The translations under genes were made by a program, and so were the position numbers. The notes under the pieces are model-generated. The model was not told where the DNA came from, made no database searches, and saw only the letters and a program-made list of their open reading frames with translations. Shown piece by piece: positions 26,013 through 34,921 of a DNA stretch of 64,000 nucleotides; within the stretch, counting starts at the first letter, position 1, and every line of letters begins with the position of its first letter. The stretch lies in NCBI RefSeq assembly GCF_014656455.1, contig NZ_BNCL01000001.1, positions 365,009 through 429,008 on the forward strand, in the 5' to 3' direction. Source of the stretch: Paracoccus aerius (GTDB taxonomy: Bacteria; Pseudomonadota; Alphaproteobacteria; Rhodobacterales; Rhodobacteraceae).

Positions 26013-26043
26013 AAAAAGCCCACCCAGGGATGGGCGGGCTTTT
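26013..26043 (-). terminator. Hairpin terminator downstream of the VPLPA gene
   Basis: AAAAAGCCCACCC, loop, GGGCGGGCTTTT. On the minus strand a GC-rich stem is followed by a run of T, 22 bases after the VPLPA gene stop. The A/T flanks make it bidirectional in principle. It separates that gene from the exosortase gene downstream. Confidence 0.8.
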
Positions 26044-26064
26044 GTAATTCGTGATGCTTGCGGA

Positions 26065-26649
26065 TCAGGCAGCGGTCTTGCGACGGCGCATGGCAGCCAG
26101 ACCACCTAGGCCTGCCAGCAAAAGAACGCCAGCAGCCGGCAGCGGAACGGCCGAAACCTTGACCGCGCTTAGGTCGAACCCGTCAAAGCTCGAGGTCGTC
26201 GGGAACTCCCGCAGCGAGACGTCAACCAGCTTGATAGAGTCAAAGTCCGTTCCAGCAAAAAGGCTGTTGCCATCGATGAAGTTGGTGATCGTGCCCAGGA
26301 AGGTTTCGACGCCACCCAGGATTGAGTAGACGTCAGCCGCCTCATCATGGCCAACCATGCGGTTGAAGGTGACTTCGAAAGCCGAAACATTCTGTGCTTC
26401 CGTGAACACCGCTTTTGCGAAGCTGACGACGATCTCGCCGCCAAATCCCAAGGCATAGAAGGTATTGTCGTCCCCATCGACAGCATTGTTAACGTTTTCG
26501 CGGTCGTTCCAGGAGCAGGCCGCTTCCGAACCTGTGCAGGTGCCCGGAGTCACACTCACAATGTTGTTAGCATAATACGTTGCGGCATTGGCACCAACGG
26601 TGGAAGCGGCAAGAACCAGGCCGGCCAGAAGGGTCTTGATAGCGTTCAT
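26065..26649 (-). CDS. VPLPA-CTERM sorted surface protein
   Basis: 194 residues from ATG 26649 (AAAAGGTG ribosome site just upstream; the open frame extends 9 codons further but those are not signal-like). Signal peptide MNAIKTLLAGLVLAASTVGANA, then a beta-rich secreted domain with two closely spaced cysteines (TPGTCTGSEAACSW) and FYALGFGGEIVVSF. The C-terminal tripartite sorting signal is VPLPAAGVLLLAGLGGLAAM followed by RRRKTAA: VPLPA motif, hydrophobic stretch, basic tail. It is the evident substrate of the adjacent exosortase. Its function in the matrix is unknown; the fold resembles discoidin-like jelly rolls only in pattern. Confidence 0.9.
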   Translation of the reverse strand: MNAIKTLLAGLVLAASTVGANAATYYANNIVSVTPGTCTGSEAACSWNDRENVNNAVDGDDNTFYALGFGGEIVVSFAKAVFTEAQNVSAFEVTFNRMVGHDEAADVYSILGGVETFLGTITNFIDGNSLFAGTDFDSIKLVDVSLREFPTTSSFDGFDLSAVKVSAVPLPAAGVLLLAGLGGLAAMRRRKTAA

Positions 26650-26961
26650 GATACACCTTTTACTAGTTATCGGCACAGGCCGACATCCTTTAAATTTTTA
26701 TCATTTCCGTCCTGCGACGAACAAGCCTTAAAAGCCAATAATGGAAGCAGGAAAAGAAATATTAAGCCCACTGCAAAAAAAAAGGCGAAGGATGCTTCTT
26801 CAGGGTTGATTGAATGAATCGCATACAATTTTTGCGCGAGACAGCGACCTTCTTCCACCCATGCCTTTCTCCTTGCGGTGGTGCGGCTTGTCCCCTTCTT
26901 GTGATTCGACAAGGCGCAGGGCAAAACCGCAGGTGACAAATCCCTGTCGGAAAGGTCTGCC
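26650..26961. promoter_or_regulatory. Divergent promoter region, VPLPA gene and GT2
   Basis: 312 bases without a gene. Next to the VPLPA gene is a small inverted repeat TCGGCCTGTGCCGA (about 26671-26684) and an AT-rich tract, which could be promoter/operator. The small open frames on either strand here are not convincing genes. Confidence 0.4.
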
Positions 26962-27924
26962 GTGCACTCTCTGATCCCGCAAAGGGCTAATGATACTCGC
27001 GCCTATCTTCTGGTTTCGCCATGCCGGAACGAGTCTGATTACATGCGCCGAACGCTGGACAGCGTAACTGCACAAAGCGTGCTGCCGGCGAAATGGATCA
27101 TTGTCGATGACGGCTCGACCGATGACACGCCCGCCATCCTGGCTAATTACGCCGCCCGCCATTCCTTTATCCAGGTCGTGACCAAGCCCGATCGCGGCCA
27201 TCGCGCCGTGGGGCCGGGGGTGATCGAGGCCTTCTACTATGGACTGGATCAGGTGGATGCGTCCGCCTATCCCTATCTGTGCAAGCTGGATCTGGACCTG
27301 GATCTTCCGCCCAGATACTTCGAGATCCTGATGGCGCGGATGGAGGAAAATCCCCGCATCGGCACCTGTTCGGGCAAGCCCTGGTTCCGCAATGCAGCCG
27401 GCAGCTGGATATCGGAAAAATGCGGCGACGAGATGTCGGTCGGCATGACCAAGTTCTATCGTCGCGAATGCTTTGCCCAGATCGGCGGTTTCGTCCGCGA
27501 GGTGATGTGGGACGCGATCGACTGCCACAAGGCCCGCCAGCTGGGTTGGATCGCAGTCAGCTGGAACGACGACGACCTGCGCTTCGAACATCTGCGGCCG
27601 ATGGGATCGTCGCAGAAAAGCGTCTTCACGGGACGGCGGAGGCACGGGTTCGGCCAATATTACATGGGTTCGGATCCTTTGTATTTCTTGGCTACCGGGC
27701 TTTACCGGATGGCCCATCCCCCCTATGTGCTTGGCGGCCTGGCCACCATCCAGGGATTCCTGGGGGCCTGGCTGCGCCGTGAACGGCAGCATGGGGATGA
27801 CGATCTGCGCCGCTTCATTCGCGCCTATCAGCGCCGCGCGCTGACCGTCGGCAAGGCCCGCGCCGTGGCCGAGATCGAAGCGGATCGTGCCGGAAATTGG
27901 CAGCCGCCTTCGCTTTCGCCCTGA
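26962..27924 (+). CDS. Family 2 glycosyltransferase
   Basis: 320 residues, start GTG (MHSLIPQRAND). GT-A motifs: YLLVSPCRNESDYMRRTLDS, WIIVDDGSTDDTPAIL, and YPYLCKLDLDLDLPPRYFEI as the DXD region. The C-terminal part MWDAIDCHKARQLGWIAVSW holds a Trp-Asp acceptor motif, and the end (FLATGLYRMAHPPYVLGGLA) is mildly hydrophobic. It probably adds one sugar of the repeat unit. It converges on the pyruvyltransferase-like gene with 9 bases between stops. Confidence 0.87.
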   Translation: MHSLIPQRANDTRAYLLVSPCRNESDYMRRTLDSVTAQSVLPAKWIIVDDGSTDDTPAILANYAARHSFIQVVTKPDRGHRAVGPGVIEAFYYGLDQVDASAYPYLCKLDLDLDLPPRYFEILMARMEENPRIGTCSGKPWFRNAAGSWISEKCGDEMSVGMTKFYRRECFAQIGGFVREVMWDAIDCHKARQLGWIAVSWNDDDLRFEHLRPMGSSQKSVFTGRRRHGFGQYYMGSDPLYFLATGLYRMAHPPYVLGGLATIQGFLGAWLRRERQHGDDDLRRFIRAYQRRALTVGKARAVAEIEADRAGNWQPPSLSP

Positions 27925-27933
27925 TCGTTTCGC

Positions 27934-28920
27934 TCAGATCTTGCCCAAATTCCTGTCGATCCGACGCTGAACAAGGTCCAGCTGGTCGCGGATCCGGTCG
28001 ATCCGGTTGGCCACGACACCTTCCCGGCTCAGACAGGGGGATGTTCGGCTGACCCGTTTCAGATCGCGCCCGATGGCAAGTTCCAGCACAGGGGCAAGAG
28101 CCTTGGCCATTGTCTTGACCCGCCGCCTTCCGGCATCACCAAGGTCAGCCGGCACCGAGCCCGCCTGCCGCGCGGGAACGGCGTCTGGAGGAGAAGACGC
28201 TTTGATCGCCTTGCCGGCAGCCAGCCTGGCCTTGGCATCCCTCAGCAGGAACCACAGCTTCCGGGGCAAGGCCAGGGCTTCCTGGACCTGCATCTGGACT
28301 TCAACACTGTCGGCCCAGTCATGCCATTTGAAATCGTTGAATTCGTTTGATATTCTTATCGGTATCCATGGAACCCGGAAGGCATCGGCGAAAATGGCTC
28401 CGTGCATAGATTCCGTGACGACCAGCCCTGCGCTGCCGATTTCGGCAATGACATCACGAGCTTCGTTTGAGGGCAGGACTACGCGCAGCCCGGCATGATG
28501 CCCGATCGTCTTCCAATCCAGCTCCAGACGCGCCGTTGAGCGATGCGGGATGAAGATCGTCCCGCCCGATCCCCGGGGCAGGTCCGAAAAGCCGGGCATT
28601 GTCGTGACCATGCAGGCTGGATCGGTGATCGCAAGCTGGCGGTCCAGGCCGATCATCGCTGCTGTGCGGGGTCCCCGCACCCAGGCCACATCGACCTTGC
28701 CATGATCGATCCCGTCCAGGGCGCCATAGCCCGCCCCACTGCCGCAGACCAGAACGCGCCGGTGATCCGCCAGGATCTTCTGTCCCAGGATGGTGCCGAT
28801 GCCGAACATGGTGACATCTGGCTCAGCTTCCCGCCAGCCGGTTAGCATTTCATCCCAAAACCATTCGTTCATATCGTCGCCGAAGTTTCCCGACGATGAC
28901 ACGGAATAATAAAGACGCAT
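27934..28920 (-). CDS. Polysaccharide pyruvyltransferase-like protein
   Basis: 328 residues from ATG 28920 (AAGGAAGAG upstream; the frame extends 21 codons further without homology). Features of the PS_pyruv_trans family: MRLYYSVSSSGNFGDDMNEW, FGIGTILGQK, VLVCGSGAGYG, VAWVRGPRTA, and late VVTESMHGAIFADAFRVPWI. Members add ketal pyruvate to sugars, giving the polymer negative charge, or act as related transferases. The C-terminal 90 residues (from about 240) are basic, alanine-rich and unusual for the family, with no recognised domain. Confidence 0.8.
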   Translation of the reverse strand: MRLYYSVSSSGNFGDDMNEWFWDEMLTGWREAEPDVTMFGIGTILGQKILADHRRVLVCGSGAGYGALDGIDHGKVDVAWVRGPRTAAMIGLDRQLAITDPACMVTTMPGFSDLPRGSGGTIFIPHRSTARLELDWKTIGHHAGLRVVLPSNEARDVIAEIGSAGLVVTESMHGAIFADAFRVPWIPIRISNEFNDFKWHDWADSVEVQMQVQEALALPRKLWFLLRDAKARLAAGKAIKASSPPDAVPARQAGSVPADLGDAGRRRVKTMAKALAPVLELAIGRDLKRVSRTSPCLSREGVVANRIDRIRDQLDLVQRRIDRNLGKI

Positions 28921-29196
28921 CACTCTTCCTTTGGCTGCCTTGGCGCTCAGGCAGCCATGCCAGCATCCTCGTGCCTGTTGCAATTGGGCTGCCGTTCGAA
29001 AGCATGTCTATTTCCGTCAAGCTTGTCTGGGTGAATGTTCCTGAAGATTCATCAACTTGGAATTGAATCCAATATTACCAGAGGGTTGCGCGAGAATAAT
29101 TTCTAGCTCAGCCAGGGGGCTGTCCCCGGATCTTCGCCTGCAGGTCTGGCGCAGATCCCCGTGGCCTCGCCGGCCGGGTTGTGGCAGGAAGCAGCC
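28921..29196. promoter_or_regulatory. Divergent promoter region
   Basis: About 276 bases between outward-pointing pyruvyltransferase-like and polymerase-like genes. No gene is supported here; promoters for both are expected but not pinpointed. Confidence 0.35.
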
Positions 29197-30654
29197 ATGA
29201 TCTCGATGATTGCTGTCCTCTCCTGGCCTGTTGTGGTGTTCTGGCTTTTCGCCAGCCGGCCCCCTGCGGCGGCGGTAACGGCGGCGATCGTAGGAGCCTA
29301 TCTGCTGCTGCCCCGGAATTTCTCGATCGAGCTTCCGGCGGTTCCCAGCCTGGACAAGGACTCCATTCCGGCCCTTGCGGCAGTCCTGGCTGCCGCAACG
29401 TTGGCAAGACCGATGCCGCACAAGGCCCTTGCGCCGGGCATGGTGCTGCCGGGCCTGTGGCCGCGCAGCCGTATGTTGCGGATCCTATTGGTCATGATGC
29501 TGGCGGGCGCGGTGGCTACTATCCTGACGAATGGCGACACGCTGCGATACGGGCCGATAATCCTACCCGCCCTGCGGCCCTATGATGCAGCGTCCTTCCT
29601 GGGCATCACCTTGTTCACCCTTCTGCCGTTTCTCTTAGCGCGGAAGTACTTGGCCCATCCAGTTGCTCAAAGAACTCTGCTGATCGGGCTGGTGGTCGCA
29701 GGGTTGCTTTATTCTCTGCCTGCGCTGTACGAGGTGCGCTTTTCGCCCCAGCTCAGCCGCGACATCTATGGCTATTTTCCCCATGACTGGCGCCAGCACC
29801 TCCGCGCCGGTGGCTTTCGCCCTGTGGTGTTCCTTCACCACGGGCTGTGGCTGGCGATCTTCTTTTGCGGATCGCTTCTAGCATCCTTGGCCTTATGGCG
29901 TAGCAGTTCAGGCAAGGACAGGATGCGCTGGCTTGTGGCCTCGAGCTGGCTGTTCATGACGTTGGTCCTTTCCAAAGGGGTGGGTGCCTTAGGAATCGGG
30001 CTGTTGCTGGGGGCGATTATCGTATTTCTGCCGGTCCGCCTTCAGGTCATCGGCGCCTCGGCCTTGGCTGCGACGCTGTTGGTCTTTCCGATGCTGCGGG
30101 GTGCGGATATGGTGCCTACCGACACCGCGCTGATCCTAGCCGAGGGTGTCGATCCAGATCGAGCGGCTTCCCTACGCTATCGCTTCGACAACGAGGACAT
30201 ACTGCTGGACAAGGCCAATGACCGCCCGGTTTTCGGTTGGGGGGGCTGGGGGCGCAATCGGGTCTTTGACTCCGAGGGCGAGGATCTCAGCGTCACTGAT
30301 GGTTACTGGGTGATCGTCATCGGCACTCAAGGCTGGGTCGGGTACCTGGCCCAGTTCGGATTGCTGCTGCTTCCGATGATCTTCCTGGGGATGCGTTGGA
30401 AGCAACTGGCATTGACCCCCGAGACGGCCGGGCTGACGCTGGCTTTGACAGCTAACATGATCGACCTGATCCCGAATGCGACCCTGACCCCTGTGACATG
30501 GCTTCTGGCGGGGGCACTAGCAGGACGACTGGAACTGGGGCGCATTACTGACACAGTAGGACAGCTCGGCCCGGCGGAACCGGGGCATCGGAGCGCCTAT
30601 ACTCGGCAGACACGCCGTCATCCGGCCCAAACGTCTGCCTTACGAGAGGGATGA
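29197..30654 (+). CDS. O-antigen polymerase/ligase-like membrane protein (Wzy-like)
   Basis: 485 residues from ATG 29197 with AGGAAG upstream; ATG 29161 would add 12 residues without a ribosome site. About 10-12 hydrophobic segments. A large periplasmic loop with FRPVVFLHHGLWLAIFFCG and, later, DRPVFGWGGWGRNRVFD followed by DGYWVIVIGTQGWVGYLAQF, matching the O-antigen ligase (Wzy_C-type) pattern of conserved FGxG and a following Gly/Trp. It should polymerise lipid-linked repeat units in the periplasm. The tail (HRSAYTRQTRRHPAQ) is a hydrophilic cytoplasmic end. Next gene starts 4 bases later. Confidence 0.82.
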   Translation: MISMIAVLSWPVVVFWLFASRPPAAAVTAAIVGAYLLLPRNFSIELPAVPSLDKDSIPALAAVLAAATLARPMPHKALAPGMVLPGLWPRSRMLRILLVMMLAGAVATILTNGDTLRYGPIILPALRPYDAASFLGITLFTLLPFLLARKYLAHPVAQRTLLIGLVVAGLLYSLPALYEVRFSPQLSRDIYGYFPHDWRQHLRAGGFRPVVFLHHGLWLAIFFCGSLLASLALWRSSSGKDRMRWLVASSWLFMTLVLSKGVGALGIGLLLGAIIVFLPVRLQVIGASALAATLLVFPMLRGADMVPTDTALILAEGVDPDRAASLRYRFDNEDILLDKANDRPVFGWGGWGRNRVFDSEGEDLSVTDGYWVIVIGTQGWVGYLAQFGLLLLPMIFLGMRWKQLALTPETAGLTLALTANMIDLIPNATLTPVTWLLAGALAGRLELGRITDTVGQLGPAEPGHRSAYTRQTRRHPAQTSALREG

Positions 30655-30658
30655 TGGT

Positions 30659-31615
30659 ATGTCTGTGATCGATGCCGTGGCTATCGGCCGCAACGAGGGA
30701 CAGCGGTTAGTCCGCTGCCTGGACAGCTTGCTGGTAGCTGACTTCCGGCAAATCGTCTATGTTGATTCTGGGTCAACCGACGACAGCGTTGCCCAAGCCC
30801 ACGCGCGGGGCGTGACAGTGGTGCCGCTGGACATGTCCCGGCCCTTTACGGCAGCACGGGCGCGCAATGCAGGGATTGCCGCCTTGGTAGGACCTCCCGC
30901 GGACTATATCCAGTTCATTGACGGCGATTGCATCCTGGATCCCGGCTGGCTACCTTTGGCGTCCCGGTTTATGGCTGAAAACCCGCAGGCCGCGGTAACT
31001 TGCGGCCGGCTGCGCGAAATCGCGCCCGACGCGTCTCTGTACAACCGGCTGATTGACTACGAATGGAACACCCCGGTTGGGCAGGTCGAGGCTTGCGGCG
31101 GCATTGCCCTAATCAGAGCTGAGGCCTTGCACGAAGCCGATGGCTTTAATCCCGCCCTGATTGCGGGCGAGGAGCCCGAACTGTGCCTGCGCCTCCGCCG
31201 GGCGGGCTGGTATATCTGGCGCCTAGACGCCGAGATGGCGCGCCACGATGCGGCTATGCATCGCTTTGGACAATGGTGGCGGCGGACCCGGCGGGCGGGC
31301 TATTCCTATGCCCTAGGCGCAGCCCTGCACGGGCGGGCGCCGGAACGCCACAATATTGTGCAAACCCGCCGCGCCCTGGTCTGGGGCTTGGGCATACCGC
31401 TGGCCGCGATTCTTGGGACGATCTTTGTCCATCCAATGTTGCTGGCGCTTCTTCTGGCTTGGCCGCTTCAGGTTCTCCGACTGTGGCGCCGCGATGGCAA
31501 TCTGCTGCGGGCGGTCTTTACTACCTTGGGTAAGCTCCCCGAGGCACTTGGTGTGCTTGAATATAGGCTGAAGCGCCTATTTGGCCAGCAGACGGAGCTG
31601 ATCGAATATAAGTAA
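30659..31615 (+). CDS. Family 2 glycosyltransferase
   Basis: 318 residues; GAGAGGGATG precedes the ATG. VIDAVAIGRNEGQRLVRCLD, QIVYVDSGSTDDSVAQA, ARARNAGIAAL and FIDGDCILDPGW are the GT-A donor and metal site. GFNPALIAGEEPELCLRLRR is the acceptor side. A hydrophobic C-terminal hairpin (GIPLAAILGTIFVHPMLLAL) anchors it to the membrane, as in ExoA/succinoglycan-type GT2s. Co-transcribed with the polymerase-like gene. Confidence 0.87.
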   Translation: MSVIDAVAIGRNEGQRLVRCLDSLLVADFRQIVYVDSGSTDDSVAQAHARGVTVVPLDMSRPFTAARARNAGIAALVGPPADYIQFIDGDCILDPGWLPLASRFMAENPQAAVTCGRLREIAPDASLYNRLIDYEWNTPVGQVEACGGIALIRAEALHEADGFNPALIAGEEPELCLRLRRAGWYIWRLDAEMARHDAAMHRFGQWWRRTRRAGYSYALGAALHGRAPERHNIVQTRRALVWGLGIPLAAILGTIFVHPMLLALLLAWPLQVLRLWRRDGNLLRAVFTTLGKLPEALGVLEYRLKRLFGQQTELIEYK

Positions 31616-31651
31616 TCCATCCTGCTGGGAATGTCTCATCGCCCGGCCTTC

Positions 31652-32485
31652 TCAGATGCCGCCCTCGGCATCGGCCATTCCGTCGCCGTGTCGGTATCCG
31701 TTCAGCACCACACCTAGAACATTGGTATATTCTCCGACCTCGCGTTCGCAGCTGTCGAAATCGCCATAGCGCGTCTGGTCGGCGCGGGCCAGGATCAGAG
31801 CGCAGTCAACATGCTGCAGGAAGGCACGGGCATCATCACCGATCAGAATCGAGGGAAGATCGAAGATCATGATGTCGGGCTCGTAATCGGCCTGAATCCG
31901 GGTCAGGGTGTCGCGGGTGGTGTCGGCCATCAGCAGCCGGGTTGGGTCTGTTTCCGCCTCGCCTGACAAAGTCAAAGACAGATTGGGGCCGATCCGCCGC
32001 GCATGTTCGGCAAAGTCGCGATCTCCGCGCAGCAAGGGTGCGATCGAAGGCGGTTGCGGCAAGCCCAACTTTTCGGCTACCGAGGGCGCGCGCAGGTCGA
32101 AGTCGAACAAAATCGAACGCAGTTCCGGCTGGCGGCCAAGCGCCAGGGCAAGGTTTACGGCCGTTGTAGACTTTCCGGATTTGGACAAAGGGGATGTGAT
32201 TGCCAGTCTGCACCAACCATTCTGGCGCATCTGGTACAGGATCTTCGTTCGCAGCACGTCGAAGGGAGTGGATTCTTGGGACGCGCTTTGCGACAGGATC
32301 CGTGACCGGATCAGGGCGGTGTGATCCAAGTCGACTTCCGGGAGCGCCTGCCATCGGGCGGCGGTATCGGGCACCGGCGCGAAGATTGCGGCATCTCCGG
32401 AAGACGAGGTAGAGGACAGGGGCGCCCCGCGTTCGGCCTCGCGCTTCTGTCGGGCGATTTCAATGGCGGCTTGCAGCTTTTCCAT
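31652..32485 (-). CDS. CpsD/BY-kinase-like P-loop ATPase of polysaccharide export
   Basis: 277 residues from ATG 32485 (AAAGGAAAA upstream), placed 19 bases after the chain-length gene. A polar N-terminal 60 residues, then RTKILYQMRQNGWCRLAITS, Walker A at 98-107 (SPLSKSGKST, where the family norm is SPxPGEGKT), Walker A' ILFDFDLRAP and Walker B PDIMIFDLPSIL. It corresponds to the cytoplasmic ATPase partner of Wzz-type proteins. The C-terminus (HGDGMADAEGGI) lacks the tyrosine cluster normally autophosphorylated in BY-kinases, so kinase activity is doubtful. Confidence 0.83.
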   Translation of the reverse strand: MEKLQAAIEIARQKREAERGAPLSSTSSSGDAAIFAPVPDTAARWQALPEVDLDHTALIRSRILSQSASQESTPFDVLRTKILYQMRQNGWCRLAITSPLSKSGKSTTAVNLALALGRQPELRSILFDFDLRAPSVAEKLGLPQPPSIAPLLRGDRDFAEHARRIGPNLSLTLSGEAETDPTRLLMADTTRDTLTRIQADYEPDIMIFDLPSILIGDDARAFLQHVDCALILARADQTRYGDFDSCEREVGEYTNVLGVVLNGYRHGDGMADAEGGI

Positions 32486-32504
32486 GACCGGATTTTCCTT
32501 TGCT

Positions 32505-34025
32505 TCAGCCCAAGCCCAAGCGGTTGACGATCTTCTGCGCCAGGATATCCAGCGGCATGTATTGTGTATGCAGTGCCCATAGGCCCAGCGGTATGATGAC
32601 CACCACTGCAAGGATCGCGGCTAGCCGGACAGCTTGGCGATGTCGACGCTCCCGCTTTCCTTCGATAAAGGGTATCACGGCAAGGGGCATGATCTGGAAG
32701 CGGGATTGCAGTTCTGCCGGCCGACGGATGGTATTGTTTAGAAACTCCATGAGGACAAAGAAGCCACCAGCTAGCCCTAGGCCCAGGGCAATTCCCGCCA
32801 ACGCTATCTTCTTGCGGTTTGGGCCCGACGGCTGGCTAGGAACGCTGGCGGCTTCGATGACGCTGATGCGCTGGCCTTGTGCCGAGGTTTCGACCCGTTC
32901 AACCTGACGGGCCTGGTCCAAGCTGGCCACTGCCGCATTGTAGCGGGCCTGGATGTTCTGCTGGTCCCGTTCTAGGGCGCCAAGCGCGATGGCATTGGCT
33001 GCCGTGGCGCTGATTGAGGCAGACAGATCTTCCAGCTCTTGGCCAGCCTGCGCGCGGTCATTTTCTAGCATGGTGACTCGGCTGTCGATCTGGGACAGGT
33101 TTATGTCCAGAAGCGAATTGCCGGTATTGCCGGTCTTAGCGGTCATCCCCTGCGCCTGAACAGCGCTTTCGGCATTGGCAATGCGGTTTTTCAGCGCGCG
33201 GACACGGGGACTGTCCTCGGCATAGACGCCCAGAACGCTGTTCAGCTCGGCCCGCAGGCCGCTAAGCTGCTGTTCCTCGGGGGACTGAGGCGTGGCATTC
33301 GCGGGCAGGTTACCGGTCTGTTCGAACAGCCGCACCATTTCTGAGCGTTGCGCCTGCAACACGGCGAGGTCGCTTTCCAGCCGGGCTACCCGTTCCTGAA
33401 GCAAAGATTGGCGGTCTTGGCGGTATTGCAGGTTCTCCGGCAGCGCGGCCGAATTTTCCCGCTTGAATTGCAGGATCCGGGCGTTCTGCGCGTCCAGATC
33501 CTGGCCGAGCCGGTCAACTTCTTGCTGGAAGAAGGCCAAGCGGTTCTCGGCCAAGCCCACGCGGTTGCGAGTGTTGGTACCTAGGATCAGTGTTGTAAAT
33601 TCGGTGACCACGGCAGCGGCCGTGCGTGGGTTCTTCGAGGTGAAGCTGACCAGCATCATCGTCGCCTCGTCCCGCCCTCCGGTCCGGGTGATGCGAGTGT
33701 TTGCGCGCATCTCGTCTAGCTTTTCGTCGACGCTTAGCGTGCTGTCCTGACCAAAGACATGGAGCTTGTTGGCCACGTCGATCAAGTTGGCTCGGGTCAG
33801 AAGCTGCTGTTCGATCACCTGCAGCATCTCATTGGCAGAGTCGGCACTAGTGTCGCGACTTTCCAGAATGCGCGGGTTTTCCACCAGCAGCCGGGCCGAG
33901 GTGGAATAGGTCGAAGGCGCGCGGATCGCCCAGACCGCGCCGAAGACCGAGCAGATGATGAAAAGCGCCAGCATCACCGGCAGGCGCCGCATCAGAAGGG
34001 ACCAGTAGAACCGCAAGTCGATCAT
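32505..34025 (-). CDS. Polysaccharide chain-length determinant (Wzz/GumC family)
   Basis: 506 residues. Two membrane segments: MLALFIICSVFGAVWAI near 18-34 and IALAGIALGLGLAGGFFVLM near 420, plus a third hydrophobic stretch at the C-terminus (LAAILAVVVIIPLGLWAL). Between them lies a periplasmic domain with long coiled coil (about 170-380, LAENRLAFFQQEVDRLGQDL and LESDLAVLQAQRSEMV) and the proline-rich PSQPSGPNRKK before the second segment. It sets polymer length and links polymerase to export. The ATG overlaps the TGA of the AAA ATPase gene (ATGA). Confidence 0.9.
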   Translation of the reverse strand: MIDLRFYWSLLMRRLPVMLALFIICSVFGAVWAIRAPSTYSTSARLLVENPRILESRDTSADSANEMLQVIEQQLLTRANLIDVANKLHVFGQDSTLSVDEKLDEMRANTRITRTGGRDEATMMLVSFTSKNPRTAAAVVTEFTTLILGTNTRNRVGLAENRLAFFQQEVDRLGQDLDAQNARILQFKRENSAALPENLQYRQDRQSLLQERVARLESDLAVLQAQRSEMVRLFEQTGNLPANATPQSPEEQQLSGLRAELNSVLGVYAEDSPRVRALKNRIANAESAVQAQGMTAKTGNTGNSLLDINLSQIDSRVTMLENDRAQAGQELEDLSASISATAANAIALGALERDQQNIQARYNAAVASLDQARQVERVETSAQGQRISVIEAASVPSQPSGPNRKKIALAGIALGLGLAGGFFVLMEFLNNTIRRPAELQSRFQIMPLAVIPFIEGKRERRHRQAVRLAAILAVVVIIPLGLWALHTQYMPLDILAQKIVNRLGLG

Positions 34026-34921
34026 GTCGCGTCCCGCTTGACCTCTTGTTCATGGGCCAGAACAAGCCGCGCGGGCCGTTCGGGCAGGGTTGGTTCGGGG
34101 GCCGCCGTCAGGATCAGCCCGTCGCGGATCAGTTCGTCGACGATGTCGGCCCCGACGGACTGCCGGTCGGCCGCCGCGCCATAGACCAGGGCCAAGTCGG
34201 CGATCTTGTTGATCATGCGCGGCACGCCACGCGCCTCGGCATGGATGCGGGCCGCGGCGGGGGCGTCGATCTCGTCCCCCCGGCCGCCAGCCTTCTGCAG
34301 CCGGTGGCGGATATAGGCGGCGGTGGTATCGGGATCGAAGCTGCCCAGGTGGAAGGTGGCGCTGACGCGTTGTGCAAACTGGCGCAGCTCAGGCCGGGTG
34401 ATGATCTCGCGCAGCTCGGGCTGACCCAGCAGGATCAGCTGCAACAACTCGTCCGTGCCGGAATTGATGTTGGTCAGCATCCGCAGTTCTTCCAGGGTGT
34501 CGGCCCCCAGGTTCTGCGCCTCGTCGAAGATCAGGACGACCAGCCGGCCCGCGCCATATTCCGACAGCACGAAGTCCTGGAAGGTCTGGAACATCCCCAC
34601 ATAGTCGGACCCGGCCGGCGTGGCGATGTCAAAGGCGTTGAGGATCCATCGCAGCAAATCGCCCCGGTCGCCCCGCGCGTTTGAGATCAGCCCGATCCGC
34701 GTGTCGGGATCCACACGGCGCAACAGCGCTTGGATCAGCGTGGTCTTGCCCGCCCCCACCTCGCCGGTGACGACGGTCAGGGGCGCGCGGGTCATCAGCC
34801 CGTATTCGAGAACGGCAAAGGCCTTCTTGTGGCGATCCGACCAGAACAGCATCCCAGGATCCGGCAGGATCGAGAAGGGGCGAACCGAAAAGCCATAATG
34901 GTCAAGATAGAACTGGCTCAA
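34022..34921 (-). CDS. Exosortase-locus AAA ATPase (ExeA-like)
   Basis: 299 residues if read from TTG 34921 (GGAG 11 bases upstream), which gives the family start SQFYLDHYGFSVRPFSILPD; the open frame continues upstream to 35074 without homology. Walker A GEVGAGKTTLIQALLRR, Walker B RLVVLIFDEAQNLGADTLEE, sensor LILLGQPELREI and FAQRVSATFHLG are all present. It matches the ATPase found regularly in PEP-CTERM/exosortase polysaccharide loci. Its precise role is unknown; a link to assembly of the envelope-spanning export machine is usual. First gene of a three-gene minus operon with the Wzz-like and CpsD-like genes. Confidence 0.87.
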   Translation of the reverse strand: MSQFYLDHYGFSVRPFSILPDPGMLFWSDRHKKAFAVLEYGLMTRAPLTVVTGEVGAGKTTLIQALLRRVDPDTRIGLISNARGDRGDLLRWILNAFDIATPAGSDYVGMFQTFQDFVLSEYGAGRLVVLIFDEAQNLGADTLEELRMLTNINSGTDELLQLILLGQPELREIITRPELRQFAQRVSATFHLGSFDPDTTAAYIRHRLQKAGGRGDEIDAPAAARIHAEARGVPRMINKIADLALVYGAAADRQSVGADIVDELIRDGLILTAAPEPTLPERPARLVLAHEQEVKRDAT

